Notes under the pieces: generated by a model | What the model was told of the DNA's origin: nothing | Databases searched by the model: none | Seen by the model: only the letters and a program-made list of their open reading frames with translations | In this document: piece by piece, positions 9,340 through 18,806 of the stretch | Position numbering within the stretch: position 1 is the stretch's first letter | Layout: each line of letters starts with the position of its first letter | Source of the DNA: an uncultured Bacteroidales bacterium | GTDB taxonomy: Bacteria; Bacteroidota; Bacteroidia; Bacteroidales; UBA932 | Length of the DNA: 64,000 nt | Direction of reading: 5' to 3' | NCBI GenBank assembly: GCA_949289565.1 | Contig: CASEOO010000045.1 | Coordinates: 29,584-93,583, forward strand | Translations under genes and position numbers: made by a program

Positions 9340-12336
9340 ATGAATAATATGAATTTGACTAAAAACATGTTTTCGAGGGCAGCGGCTATGCTGCTGCTCT
9401 CGGTTTTTGTCCTCATTGGCCGTCAGGCCGAATCCATCGCGGCGGAAGCTGGGCAGAGCGACAGGACAGTCAGCGGAATCGTGGTGGATTCGAACAGGGA
9501 ACCTGTCGCCGGGGCAAGTGTCGTGGTAAAGGGTACGCTGAACGGTACGGCCACGGACGCTAACGGACATTTCGAACTGACGGTGAACGACGGAGATGTG
9601 CTGGAAGTCAGCTTTCTGGGCTTTGCCACTGCTGATGTCACTGTCGGAACGAGAAGTTCGATGACCGTGACTCTGAGAGAAGACACGAAGTTTCTGGATG
9701 AGGTCGTCGTAGTCGGTTACGGCACTCAGCGAAAGGGCGAAGTAGCCAGTGCCATCGCTTCTGTATCTTCTGAAAATTTCATTGCCACGTCTACGAATGA
9801 TGCCATCCAGATGGTAAAGGGAAAGATTCCGGGACTGCAGGTCACTACGACAGATGCGAACCCGACATCATCTTCCGAAATCTCGCTCCGAGGTATCACT
9901 ACATTGGCTTCTTCTACCAGTCCTCTGGTGCTCATAGACGGCATTCCGGGCGACCTGAATACCGTATCACCTTCGGATATCGAGCAGATAGACGTGCTGA
10001 AAGACGGTTCTGCCGCGGCGATCTACGGTACTCGCGGTACGAACGGTGTGATTCTGGTCACCACGAAGAAAGGAAAGCTGGACACTCCGGCGGAGGTGGA
10101 TTTCAACGCATACGTATCCACCCAGCAGATTACAAAGACCCTTCCGTTCCTGAATGCCGATGAATACCGTGAACTGGTGGCGCAGGGCATTCCGACTGTC
10201 TGGGATGACGGGGCGTCTACGAACTGGCTTGACGAGGTGACACGCACACCGGTGAGCCAGATCTACAATGTCAGCCTGAAAGGAGGCGGAAAGAATACGA
10301 ACTATGTGGCCAGTTTCGAGTATCGCGGTCTGGAGGGTATAATGAAAAAAAGCGATACACGCGTCCTGTACCCGCGTATAGAAATCACCCACAGGATGTT
10401 CGACAACATGCTGAAGATCAATGCCGGTGTGAACGGCTACAAGCGTAACTATCATGTCGGAGGAGATGGTACCAGTTTCAATACCGATGTCTATCGTACG
10501 GCCTTGATTTACAACCCTACCACTCCTGTCTATCAGGAAGACGGCTCTTACTCGCATGTGAGCAAGCCGACATATTACAACCCTGTAGCTATCCTGAATG
10601 AAGGTAATGGCGAGCATCAGAATACCTACCTGAGGATGTACGCTGACGTGACTTTGACTCCGATCGAGGGGCTTGACCTTAAAGTCCTGGCGTCTACCAG
10701 TGTATACAACAGCGTCAGAGGCTATTATGAGACATCCAAGCATCCGAGCAGTATCGAGCGTTCGAGAAACGGCTTTGCATCACGCGGGACACAGCGCACT
10801 CAGGATGACCTGATAGAAGCTACCGCACAATACAGGAAGACCATAGAAGGACATTCTTTCTCGGTGATGGCAGGTTACAGCTGGCAGAAAAACCATCAGC
10901 AGTTCTACTGGATGCAGAACTGGGATTTCCCGACGGATGAGACTACATATAACAATATCGGATCGGGTTCCGCTCTTCTGGATGGCGATGCTTCAGAGTT
11001 TTCATCAGCGCAGGAGGATCTTCTCGTCAGTTTCTTCGGCAGGGTAAACTATTCGTACAAGGACAGATATGTGATAGCCGCCAGCCTCCGGCATGAGGGC
11101 TCCAGCAAGTTCGGCGCCCGTCATAAATGGGGAAACTTCCCGTCCGTGTCCGTGGCCTGGAATGTGGCCAACGAGCCTTTCATGGAGGATGTGGATTTCC
11201 TGACCGCCCTGAAACTGCGTGCCGGATATGGTGTGACAGGTACTGTGCCTACGAACCCTTACATGTCGCTGAGCCGTGTGAATGCCTCGTCGTGGGTGTT
11301 CTTCAACGGGGAATGGATTCAGTTTGCCGAGCCTTCCACCAATGCCAATCCTGATTTGAGATGGGAAAAGAAGAAAGAGTTCAATGTCGGTATTGATTTC
11401 GGTTTTCTGAATGACCGCATCACCGGTAGTTTCGACTACTATAACCGTAATACAGTGGATCTGATCTGGACATACGATGTCCCTCTTCCTCCGTACATGT
11501 ATTCTACCATGACCGCAAATGCCGGTTCTATGAAAAATGAAGGATTCGAAGTCGGACTGAATTTCATTCCTGTCCAGACCCGTGATTTCCAGTGGACGAG
11601 CCAGATCAATTTTTCTACCAACAAGAATGTCCTGACATCGTTGTCGAATGACAGTTTCATTTCCAGCGGTTATTCCGATCAAGGTACGACAGGTGAGCCA
11701 ATCCAGCAGAGCACGCACCGCATCCAGGAAGGACAGCCTATAGGCAACTTCTATGGTTTCAAGGCCATCGATATCGATGATACCGGTCATTGGATCATTG
11801 AGGACAAGAACGGACAGCCGAAGCCTATCACCGAAGCTACGGCCGATGACAAGAAGATCATAGGAAATGGTTTGCCTCAGCATTATCTGAGTTTTAACAA
11901 CTCGTTTACATACAGAGGTTTTGACCTGAGCATCACTATGAGAGGGGCATTTGACTATGATATCTTGAATATGCCGCGGCTTCAGTACGGCTCACCTGTG
12001 ATGCTTGACAGAGGAAATGTCCTGAAAGAGGCTTTTGAGCCTAAATTCGGAAAAGTCCCTCTGGCCCTGGACCAGAGTCTGGTGTACGTAGACTATTATC
12101 TGGAGAAGGGTGATTACTGGAAGATAGACAATGTGACATTGGGCTATACCTTCAATTTCAACAAATGGGTGAAGCGACTCAGGATATATGGAATGGTACA
12201 GAATCTGGCCACTATAACCGGTTATTCTGGAATGGATCCGGAAGTCAGCGTGACCGGACTGACACCTGGAGTGGACAACAAGAACCGCTATCCTATGACC
12301 AGGACATTCACTCTGGGAGTATCTGTGAAATTCTAA
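9340..12336 (+). CDS. susC: SusC-family TonB-dependent outer-membrane transporter
   Basis: Outer-membrane beta-barrel importer for oligosaccharides, about 998 residues, working with the SusD lipoprotein encoded next. After a signal peptide (hydrophobic MLLLSVFVLIG) come a carboxypeptidase-regulatory-like beta-sandwich (VSGIVVDSNREPVAGASVVV, about residues 35-110), a TonB-box-like DEVVVVGYGTQRKG and a plug domain with LRGITT and AAIYGTRGTNGVILVTTKKG. The rest is barrel, ending in the aromatic TFTLGVSVKF. The ATG at 9340 was preferred because an in-frame ATG at 9310 lies inside the preceding gene. ATG 9349 is also possible. SusD follows after 12 bases. The imported glycan is unknown. The neighbouring GH127 suggests an arabinose-containing one. 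Confidence 0.95.
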   Translation: MNNMNLTKNMFSRAAAMLLLSVFVLIGRQAESIAAEAGQSDRTVSGIVVDSNREPVAGASVVVKGTLNGTATDANGHFELTVNDGDVLEVSFLGFATADVTVGTRSSMTVTLREDTKFLDEVVVVGYGTQRKGEVASAIASVSSENFIATSTNDAIQMVKGKIPGLQVTTTDANPTSSSEISLRGITTLASSTSPLVLIDGIPGDLNTVSPSDIEQIDVLKDGSAAAIYGTRGTNGVILVTTKKGKLDTPAEVDFNAYVSTQQITKTLPFLNADEYRELVAQGIPTVWDDGASTNWLDEVTRTPVSQIYNVSLKGGGKNTNYVASFEYRGLEGIMKKSDTRVLYPRIEITHRMFDNMLKINAGVNGYKRNYHVGGDGTSFNTDVYRTALIYNPTTPVYQEDGSYSHVSKPTYYNPVAILNEGNGEHQNTYLRMYADVTLTPIEGLDLKVLASTSVYNSVRGYYETSKHPSSIERSRNGFASRGTQRTQDDLIEATAQYRKTIEGHSFSVMAGYSWQKNHQQFYWMQNWDFPTDETTYNNIGSGSALLDGDASEFSSAQEDLLVSFFGRVNYSYKDRYVIAASLRHEGSSKFGARHKWGNFPSVSVAWNVANEPFMEDVDFLTALKLRAGYGVTGTVPTNPYMSLSRVNASSWVFFNGEWIQFAEPSTNANPDLRWEKKKEFNVGIDFGFLNDRITGSFDYYNRNTVDLIWTYDVPLPPYMYSTMTANAGSMKNEGFEVGLNFIPVQTRDFQWTSQINFSTNKNVLTSLSNDSFISSGYSDQGTTGEPIQQSTHRIQEGQPIGNFYGFKAIDIDDTGHWIIEDKNGQPKPITEATADDKKIIGNGLPQHYLSFNNSFTYRGFDLSITMRGAFDYDILNMPRLQYGSPVMLDRGNVLKEAFEPKFGKVPLALDQSLVYVDYYLEKGDYWKIDNVTLGYTFNFNKWVKRLRIYGMVQNLATITGYSGMDPEVSVTGLTPGVDNKNRYPMTRTFTLGVSVKF

Positions 12337-12348
12337 ATATCATCGGAC

Positions 12349-13971
12349 ATGAAGAAAACAATTAAAATAATTCCGACTATTATCTGTATGACTCTGATGA
12401 CAGGAGCCTGTACCGATCTGGATGAAACCGTATACTCTGACGTGACAGAAGCGAATTTCGATTACGGAACAAACATCGGAACCGCCATGGGCATGGTCTA
12501 CAAAGACCTTAAGGTCATAGCGGACTATACGAAGAATTTCAGTCTGCAGGAGGCGTCTACGGATGCTATCGTCATGCCTGCAAACGCCTCCGGATGGTAT
12601 AACGGAGGTGAGTACAACAGGGCGCATCATCACACATGGACTTCGATGGAACCTCAACTGGAGGCATTCTGGAATGAGTTCGTCAGCGGAGTCGTCAAAT
12701 GCAACACGGCGCTCGATCTTCTGAATTCCGGACGGCTCGAAGCTTCGAAGGAGGATATAGAGTACGCAAAATATGAAGTACGCGCGGTCAGGGCATTCTA
12801 TTACTGGTATCTGACGGACCTGTTCGGGGATTTCCCGTTGGTGACCACTACTGCCGAACAGTCTCTTCCGGAAAAGACTCCGAGGGCTGACATCTGTTCA
12901 TGGATTGAGGGCGAACTGATAGAAATCATCCCTCATCTGACTGAGGAGTCCGGGATAAACCAGTATGGCAGGATGAACCAGTGGGCTGCAAGGACTCTTC
13001 TGGCCACCCTGTATCTGAACTGGGAGGTCTATACCGGGACTCCGAGATGGGAAGACTGTATCACTCAGTGCGATGAAGTCATAATCAGCCGCAAATATGA
13101 CCTGGAAGCCAACTATAAGGATGCTTTCAAGGCGTATGGCATGGAGACCAGTCCGGAAATCATCTTCACTATCCCGTATGACAATGCCACTCATTCCTGG
13201 GGAAACAGACTTCATTGCGCTTCATGGCATAACCTCTGCCAGAAAGTATTCTCTCTGACGGACGGGCCGTACGGAGAGGGCTGTATAGCTGCTGTACCTC
13301 AATTCATAGATACATACGATGAAGATGACACCCGCCTGGAAGACACCTGGCTCATGGGAAAAATGTATCTGCCTGACGGCTCTCCTGCTCTCATCGAGAC
13401 AGGTGCGAACAAAGGCAAGCAGCTGGAATTCACGAAGGAAATGAAAGACGGGGATCTGGTGGAAGAAGGAGAAGGCTACAGAATGTGGAAATTCGAAGTG
13501 GCCAAAGGTTCATACGCCCAGTCTGATACTGACTATCCGCTTTTCCGCTATGCCGATGTATTGATGATGAAAGCCGAGGCATTGCTTCGTCTCGGACGTT
13601 CCGGCGCTGGAGCATTGGTGACCCAGGTCCGTCAGAGAGCATTCAGAGATACCGATCCGTCGAAAGCTACGGTCACTGACGAACAATTGGCTGAAAATTC
13701 CTGCTATAGGTACGGGTATGTGGAAAACTATCGTATAGTCGATGACGGTGATCAGACTCCAGTCAAATTCGGACGTATGTACGATGAACTGGGCTGGGAA
13801 TTCGTATGGGAGTGCCACCGTCGCCGCGATGCTATCCGCTTCGGTGTCTATACCACGAAAAGCTGGCTGTCCCACAAGCCTAACGGAGACTACCGCATTG
13901 TGTTCCCTCTGCCGGAGAAGAAACTGGCCGCGAACCCTAACCTGAAGCAGAACCCGGATTATGTAGATTAA
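12349..13971 (+). CDS. susD: SusD/RagB-family glycan-binding lipoprotein
   Basis: Surface lipoprotein of 540 residues that lids the SusC barrel and binds oligosaccharide. The signal peptide ends MTGAC, followed by TDLD. Family hallmarks are the early ALDLLNSGR helix, the TPR-like segment EVRAVRAFYYWYLTDLFGDFPLV, and the C-terminal ERRAxAIRFG-like WECHRRRDAIRFG before FPLPEKKLAANPNLKQNP. Length fits the family. It follows susC by 12 bases and precedes the metallo-beta-lactamase-fold lipoprotein by 10, so all are in one transcript. Confidence 0.95.
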   Translation: MKKTIKIIPTIICMTLMTGACTDLDETVYSDVTEANFDYGTNIGTAMGMVYKDLKVIADYTKNFSLQEASTDAIVMPANASGWYNGGEYNRAHHHTWTSMEPQLEAFWNEFVSGVVKCNTALDLLNSGRLEASKEDIEYAKYEVRAVRAFYYWYLTDLFGDFPLVTTTAEQSLPEKTPRADICSWIEGELIEIIPHLTEESGINQYGRMNQWAARTLLATLYLNWEVYTGTPRWEDCITQCDEVIISRKYDLEANYKDAFKAYGMETSPEIIFTIPYDNATHSWGNRLHCASWHNLCQKVFSLTDGPYGEGCIAAVPQFIDTYDEDDTRLEDTWLMGKMYLPDGSPALIETGANKGKQLEFTKEMKDGDLVEEGEGYRMWKFEVAKGSYAQSDTDYPLFRYADVLMMKAEALLRLGRSGAGALVTQVRQRAFRDTDPSKATVTDEQLAENSCYRYGYVENYRIVDDGDQTPVKFGRMYDELGWEFVWECHRRRDAIRFGVYTTKSWLSHKPNGDYRIVFPLPEKKLAANPNLKQNPDYVD

Positions 13972-13981
13972 TTTTCAATCG

Positions 13982-15253
13982 ATGGACAGAATTTTGACAA
14001 ACTCATTTTTATCAGTTTTGCTGATGACGACTGTGGCCTGCAGCTGCAATGGCGGCGCTGATGGCGGGCTTGACTACACATATAAGGTGGAGACCCTGCC
14101 GGAATGGCAGGAAGGATACTTGGACATTCATCATATCAATACCGGCAGGGGAAATTGTTCCTTCATGATCCTTCCTGACGGGACGACTATGCTGGTGGAT
14201 GTCGGTGATGTCGGGAGCGAGTCTTTTCAGGAGATAACCCCGGCCAGGCCGGATGATACGAAAACACCTGCCACATGGGTCGCCGAGTACATAAACTACT
14301 TTACAAGACCTTTGCAAAAAGCCGGGGAGCTTGACTATGCCTTGATGTCTCACCTTCACAATGACCATATAGGTGGTGAAGTCAATACCGCCATATCGCA
14401 GGTGGGCAAGAGCTACAAGCTTTCAGGTATCACCGAGCTGGCAAACCTGCTGGATATAGACCTGCTGGTAGACAGGGGCTACCCTTTGTACAACTATTAT
14501 CCGGACAATACCGCGATGATAACCGAGAACAAGAACACTCTGCCGAACTACAGCAAGTTCATTGAGGAGCGGGACAAGCTCGGACAGAAGACCGAAATGT
14601 TCGAAGTCGGGAGCAATACCCAGTTCGTCCTGAAAAACAATCCGCGAGCATATCCTGATTTCGAAATCAGGAACGTATGCGGGAACGGCATGGTCTGGAC
14701 AGGGTCGGGAAACAGTACGAAGATCGTCTATCCGAGCGGCAGTTTCAAGTCCGGCGGAGAAAACAGTGCCAGCTGCGGCTTCGTGATGAAGTACGGCAGG
14801 TTCGGCTATTGCAATTGCGGTGATATCCAGGGTGAGAACAATTCCGGCGGCGCTGTGGACATGGAGACAGCTGTGTCTGAAGTTCTGTCTCCATGCGAGG
14901 CCGTGCTCTGCAATCATCACGCATATACTGATGCGATGCACGAAAAATTCATTTCGGCCGCCCGCCCGAAAGTATATGTGATCCCGGTATGGGGTATAAA
15001 CCAGCCTACATCGCCTGTCATGAAGAGGATGCTGGACACCGGCCTGTATCCTGGAGACAGAATGATATTCGCCACTGGAAGACTGGACAACAATGATAAA
15101 AATCTGGGCGAGTATGCGGATGATATCCTCCAGACTGGACATATTGTCATCAGGGTGTACGAAGGCGGCAGTACATATCAGGTGTTCGTGCTGTCCGACA
15201 CATCGAGAACATATCAGATCATATACAAATCTGATATCCTGACAGCCGAATAG
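13982..15253 (+). CDS. Metallo-beta-lactamase-fold lipoprotein (ComEC-type hydrolase domain)
   Basis: A 423-residue exported protein; the signal peptide ends in TTVACSC, so it is probably a lipoprotein. The metal-binding motif SHLHNDHIGG supplies H124, H126, D128 and H129. Before it, GNCSFMILPDGTTMLVDVG is the typical strand-loop opening of ComEC-like metallo-beta-lactamase domains, and AVLCNHHAYTDAM may supply a later His ligand. There are no ComEC membrane helices. It starts 10 bases after susD and is followed by a terminator, so it closes the uptake operon. The family covers hydrolases of many phosphodiester, ester or lactone substrates. A role in removing a substituent from the imported glycan is a guess from position only. 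Confidence 0.78.
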   Translation: MDRILTNSFLSVLLMTTVACSCNGGADGGLDYTYKVETLPEWQEGYLDIHHINTGRGNCSFMILPDGTTMLVDVGDVGSESFQEITPARPDDTKTPATWVAEYINYFTRPLQKAGELDYALMSHLHNDHIGGEVNTAISQVGKSYKLSGITELANLLDIDLLVDRGYPLYNYYPDNTAMITENKNTLPNYSKFIEERDKLGQKTEMFEVGSNTQFVLKNNPRAYPDFEIRNVCGNGMVWTGSGNSTKIVYPSGSFKSGGENSASCGFVMKYGRFGYCNCGDIQGENNSGGAVDMETAVSEVLSPCEAVLCNHHAYTDAMHEKFISAARPKVYVIPVWGINQPTSPVMKRMLDTGLYPGDRMIFATGRLDNNDKNLGEYADDILQTGHIVIRVYEGGSTYQVFVLSDTSRTYQIIYKSDILTAE

Positions 15254-15364
15254 GGCTGTCTGTTTACCGGGTCCGGACACGAAACAAGTTTTGTACAAGA
15301 AAAGAAATAATAACATCGGAATAATTCCGTCCGGATCAGGATAGGTTAGTAATAGTGTAACCAT

Positions 15365-15417
15365 TGAGAAGGGGAGGACGGCCATGAAGGTTTTCGGGCC
15401 GCCCTCTCCTGATTTTT
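15365..15417 (+). terminator. Rho-independent terminator closing the SusC/D operon
   Basis: Imperfect stem between GGGGAGGACGGCC and GGCCGCCCTCTCC with a loop around ATGAAGGTTTTC, then TGATTTTT. It lies between the metallo-hydrolase gene and the GH127 gene, so the latter probably has its own promoter. Confidence 0.7.
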
Positions 15418-15469
15418 AAGGCAACGCCGTATGATGTTTGTAATTTTGTCTTTATATTGAAATTCGTTT

Positions 15470-17461
15470 ATGAAAGGAATATTGATTGCCGCGGCCATCT
15501 TCTTGGCCTGCGCCTGCTCGCAGACGGACAGGTCTGTCGCATACGAAGAACTGCCGCTCGGCAGCATTGCCCCCGAAGGGTGGCTAAGGGAAAACCTTGA
15601 ACTTCAGAGAGATAATATTTCCGGTGATATGGACGAGACATATCCGGAGGTGATGGGCCCGCGGAACGGATGGCTCGGAGGTGACGGGGACCAGTGGGAG
15701 AGAGGACCGTACTGGATAGACGGGCTGCTCCCGCTGGCTTATATTCTGAATGACGATGTCTTGAAGGCGAAGGTGAAGCCTTGGGTGGAATGGGCATTGG
15801 CCAGCCAGTCAGAAGACGGGAATTTCGGCCCGAGGACGGATTACTCTTCGGAGGCCGGTCTGCAGAGGGACAATTCTCTGGACTGGTGGCCGCGAATGGT
15901 CATGCTGAAGGTCCTGTACCAGCACTACAACGCCACCGGGGACGAGAGAGTGCCTGTCTTTTTCGACAGATATTTCCGTTATCAGCTTAAAGCGCTGAAA
16001 GAAAAACCTCTGGACCACTGGACATTCTGGGCGGCATTCCGTCAGGCTGATGAGATGAACATCGTGCTGTGGCTGTACCGTAGAACAGGGGAGAAGTATC
16101 TGTTGGAGCTGGCTGATCTGCTGCATGAACAGGGTTTTGATTTTGTGGAATACTTCGAAACGGAAGGCATTTCGCGTCCAGGCTCCATCCATTGCGTGAA
16201 CCTGGCGCAGGGGCTGAAAGAACCTGTAGTCTACTGGTCGGCCAAGCGTGATGACCGCCTGCTCAGGGCTACAGACAAGTTTTTTGCGGACATGCCTCGC
16301 TTTATCAGCTATCCGACAGGAATGTACGGCGGCGACGAATGTCTGAGGGACAACGATCCTACACGCGGCTCTGAACTGTGTTCGGCGGTGGAATTCATGT
16401 ATTCTCTTGAAGAAATGTTGAAAATCACCGGAAATCCGTTTTATGCCGAATATCTGGAACGCATCGCGTTCAATGCCCTGGAAGCCCAGATTTCGGATGA
16501 TTTCCGGCTTCATCAGTACTATCAGCAGACGAACCAGGTGAGTGTTTCGCTTGGAAACCACAATTTCTCCATCATGCAGGACGGCACGGCAAATCTGATG
16601 GGCTTCCTTACCGGCTATCCGTGCTGCCTGAGCAACCTGCATCAGGGCTGGCCTAAATTCACCCAGAACCTGTGGCTCCGGAGTTCGGACGGAGGACTTG
16701 CAGCCCTCGCATATTCTCCGTGTACGGTGCAGACCGAGGTGGCCGGTGTCCCTGTGACGATCAGGGAGGTGACAGACTATCCTTATAGTGACCATATCAG
16801 GCTGGAAATCAGTGCTGACAGCCCGGTGGCATTCCCTCTGCATCTCCGTATCCCTTCCTGGACAGACGCTCCGGAAGTCGTGGTGCGGCCAGACCGGACA
16901 TACCGGATTCCGGCAGATTCCACATCTGCCGGAACGGAAACGGCAGGAGCCGGGACTTTTACTCCGGGAGAGATTGCAGTCATCGACAGGGAATGGCGCG
17001 ACGGCGATGTGGTGGAACTGCATTTCCCTATGAAAGTGAGCGTCAGCCGCTGGTTCGAGAATTCTGCCGCCATAGAGCGCGGACCTCTCGTATACGCTCT
17101 GGACGTGAAAGAAGAATGGACACGGAAAGTAAACCAGTCAGGACTGCGGAAAGGCCAGGAGTATTGGGAGGTGAAGCCTTCGTCGCCATGGAATTATTCG
17201 CTGATTTATGAGGATATCGACCATCCTGAGGAGGCCTTCCAGGCCAATGCCGACGGGACCGTTACGGCCCGTGCGGTGAGAGTGCCGTCATGGGCCGAAG
17301 TGAACGGAGATGCTGCTCCGCTTCCATATTCTCCTGTACGCCAATATGGTACATTCCGGGAGTTCTCCCATCCGACAGGCGAAGTGGAGACTGTCACCCT
17401 CGTGCCTTACGGCCAGACCGTCCTCCGTATCACCGAGTTCCCGGTCCTGCGTGCTAAATGA
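15470..17461 (+). CDS. GH127-type (DUF1680) beta-L-arabinofuranosidase-like lipoprotein
   Basis: Glycoside hydrolase of the GH127 superfamily, 663 residues. The exported N-terminus ends in a lipobox (FLACACS), so it acts in the periplasm or at the surface. Family members are (alpha/alpha)6-barrel enzymes that use a Zn-bound cysteine nucleophile. The double cysteine PCCLSNLHQGWPKF and the earlier GGDECL are the likely metal/cysteine cluster, although the acidic residue two before the earlier Cys is Asp here rather than the Glu known from characterised enzymes. The substrate-recognition region GPYWIDGLLPLAYIL is typical. It stands alone between a terminator and the epimerase gene, in the same direction as the SusC/D operon. 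An arabinofuranosidase role is the family expectation, not proven. Confidence 0.82.
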   Translation: MKGILIAAAIFLACACSQTDRSVAYEELPLGSIAPEGWLRENLELQRDNISGDMDETYPEVMGPRNGWLGGDGDQWERGPYWIDGLLPLAYILNDDVLKAKVKPWVEWALASQSEDGNFGPRTDYSSEAGLQRDNSLDWWPRMVMLKVLYQHYNATGDERVPVFFDRYFRYQLKALKEKPLDHWTFWAAFRQADEMNIVLWLYRRTGEKYLLELADLLHEQGFDFVEYFETEGISRPGSIHCVNLAQGLKEPVVYWSAKRDDRLLRATDKFFADMPRFISYPTGMYGGDECLRDNDPTRGSELCSAVEFMYSLEEMLKITGNPFYAEYLERIAFNALEAQISDDFRLHQYYQQTNQVSVSLGNHNFSIMQDGTANLMGFLTGYPCCLSNLHQGWPKFTQNLWLRSSDGGLAALAYSPCTVQTEVAGVPVTIREVTDYPYSDHIRLEISADSPVAFPLHLRIPSWTDAPEVVVRPDRTYRIPADSTSAGTETAGAGTFTPGEIAVIDREWRDGDVVELHFPMKVSVSRWFENSAAIERGPLVYALDVKEEWTRKVNQSGLRKGQEYWEVKPSSPWNYSLIYEDIDHPEEAFQANADGTVTARAVRVPSWAEVNGDAAPLPYSPVRQYGTFREFSHPTGEVETVTLVPYGQTVLRITEFPVLRAK

Positions 17462-17495
17462 TACCTGAAGCCCCTTTTTGGTCACCCTCATACAT

Positions 17496-17509
17496 TGCAA
17501 ACGTTTTCA
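17496..17509 (+). promoter_or_regulatory. LacI-family operator upstream of the epimerase gene
   Basis: TGCAAACGTTTTCA, identical to the site at 3024-3037, lies 35 bases after the GH127 stop and 128 bases before the epimerase ATG. It falls inside a longer open frame that would extend the epimerase N-terminus, which argues for the later start. Confidence 0.6.
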
Positions 17510-17636
17510 TGTGAGGATGCGCCAGTATCTTCAATTTATTGCCGCCCGGTATTGTTTTTATGGTATGTTTTATGGAACTTTACTGAATCCGAGATGCATT
17601 AAAGAAAACATACCACGAAAACAACAAATCAATATT

Positions 17637-18767
17637 ATGAAAAAGATATTTTACAGTTCAATGATTTTATTTGCATCTGCCTGCGGTGATGCTAATCTTT
17701 CAGAGTCCGGACTGAATCCGGCTGATTTCATGTCCGATGTCGATGGAAAGCCTGTAGCCTTGTACACATTGACCAATGCTTCGGGCATGGAGGTCTGCAT
17801 TACAAATTTTGGAGGCCGTATCGTGTCTGTCATGGTGCCGGACAGGGACGGAAACAAACGTGACGTCGTCCTCGGCTTCGACAACATTAAGGATTACGAG
17901 ACTGTCCCAAGCGATTTCGGCGCGGCGATAGGACGGTATGCGAACAGGATAAACCAGGGAAGATTCACCCTGGACGGAGTGGAATACCAGCTGCCTCAGA
18001 ACAATTTCGGGCATTGCCTTCATGGAGGGCCTGAAGGCTGGCAGTATCGGGTTTATGATGTCGTGAGTGCAGAACGGAATACTCTGACATTGTCGATAGA
18101 CTCTCCTGACGGGGATGAAAATTTCCCGGGCAATGTGACAGCAGTGGTGAAATACACTCTCGGTGATGACAACAGCCTCAGGATAGACTATTCGGCGCAG
18201 ACCGACAAACCGACTGTCATCAACATGACAAACCATTCATATTTCAATCTTTCAGGCGACCCTTCTCATTCTGCCATGGACCATGTCCTTTATATCAATG
18301 CTGACAGCTACACGCCTGTGGACTCTACATTCATGACAAACGGAGAAATATTGCCTGTAGAAGGCACTCCGATGGATTTCAGGACTCCTAAGCCTGTGGG
18401 CCAGGACATTGATTCCGATTTCGGGCAGATTCAGAACGGAAAAGGCTATGATCACAACTGGGTTCTGAATACGGCAGGAGATTTGTCTCAGCTTGCCGCT
18501 ACTCTGTACTCTCCTGAAAGCGGGATACAGCTGGCTGTCTATACGAATGAGCCTGGCATCCAGGTCTATGCCGGCAATTTCCTGGATGGCACTGTGACTG
18601 GAAAACATGGCATCGCATATCCTCACAGGGCGTCGGTATGTCTGGAAACACAGCATTATCCTGACTCTCCGAACAAGCCTGAATGGCCTTCTGTGGTTTT
18701 GCGCCCGGGCGAGACATATGAAAGCACATGCATCTTTGCCTTCAGCGTGGTGCCGTCTGAAGAATAA
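17637..18767 (+). CDS. galM: Aldose 1-epimerase (mutarotase), exported
   Basis: Interconverts alpha and beta anomers of aldoses, 376 residues. Active-site residues are visible: H200 in NMTNHSYFNLSG and E337 in CLETQHYPDSPNKP, with GGRIVSVMVPDR and GAAIGRYANRI in the N-terminal half. ATG 17637 is preferred over an upstream start at 17478: from here the protein begins with a signal-type MKKIFYSSMILFASAC, and the LacI-type operator lies upstream instead of inside the gene. The export signal with Cys suggests a periplasmic lipoprotein, as is common for Bacteroidales mutarotases in glycan loci. A GH3 gene follows after 39 bases, so epimerase and glycosidase are probably coexpressed. Confidence 0.92.
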   Translation: MKKIFYSSMILFASACGDANLSESGLNPADFMSDVDGKPVALYTLTNASGMEVCITNFGGRIVSVMVPDRDGNKRDVVLGFDNIKDYETVPSDFGAAIGRYANRINQGRFTLDGVEYQLPQNNFGHCLHGGPEGWQYRVYDVVSAERNTLTLSIDSPDGDENFPGNVTAVVKYTLGDDNSLRIDYSAQTDKPTVINMTNHSYFNLSGDPSHSAMDHVLYINADSYTPVDSTFMTNGEILPVEGTPMDFRTPKPVGQDIDSDFGQIQNGKGYDHNWVLNTAGDLSQLAATLYSPESGIQLAVYTNEPGIQVYAGNFLDGTVTGKHGIAYPHRASVCLETQHYPDSPNKPEWPSVVLRPGETYESTCIFAFSVVPSEE

Positions 18768-18806
18768 ATGCAGATTCCAATGAAATCGTAAATGTAGATT
18801 GCCGGT

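Noticed and set aside
17478..17636. N-terminal extension of the aldose epimerase
   Set aside because: The extension would contain the LacI-type operator and place 53 unrelated residues before a normal signal peptide.
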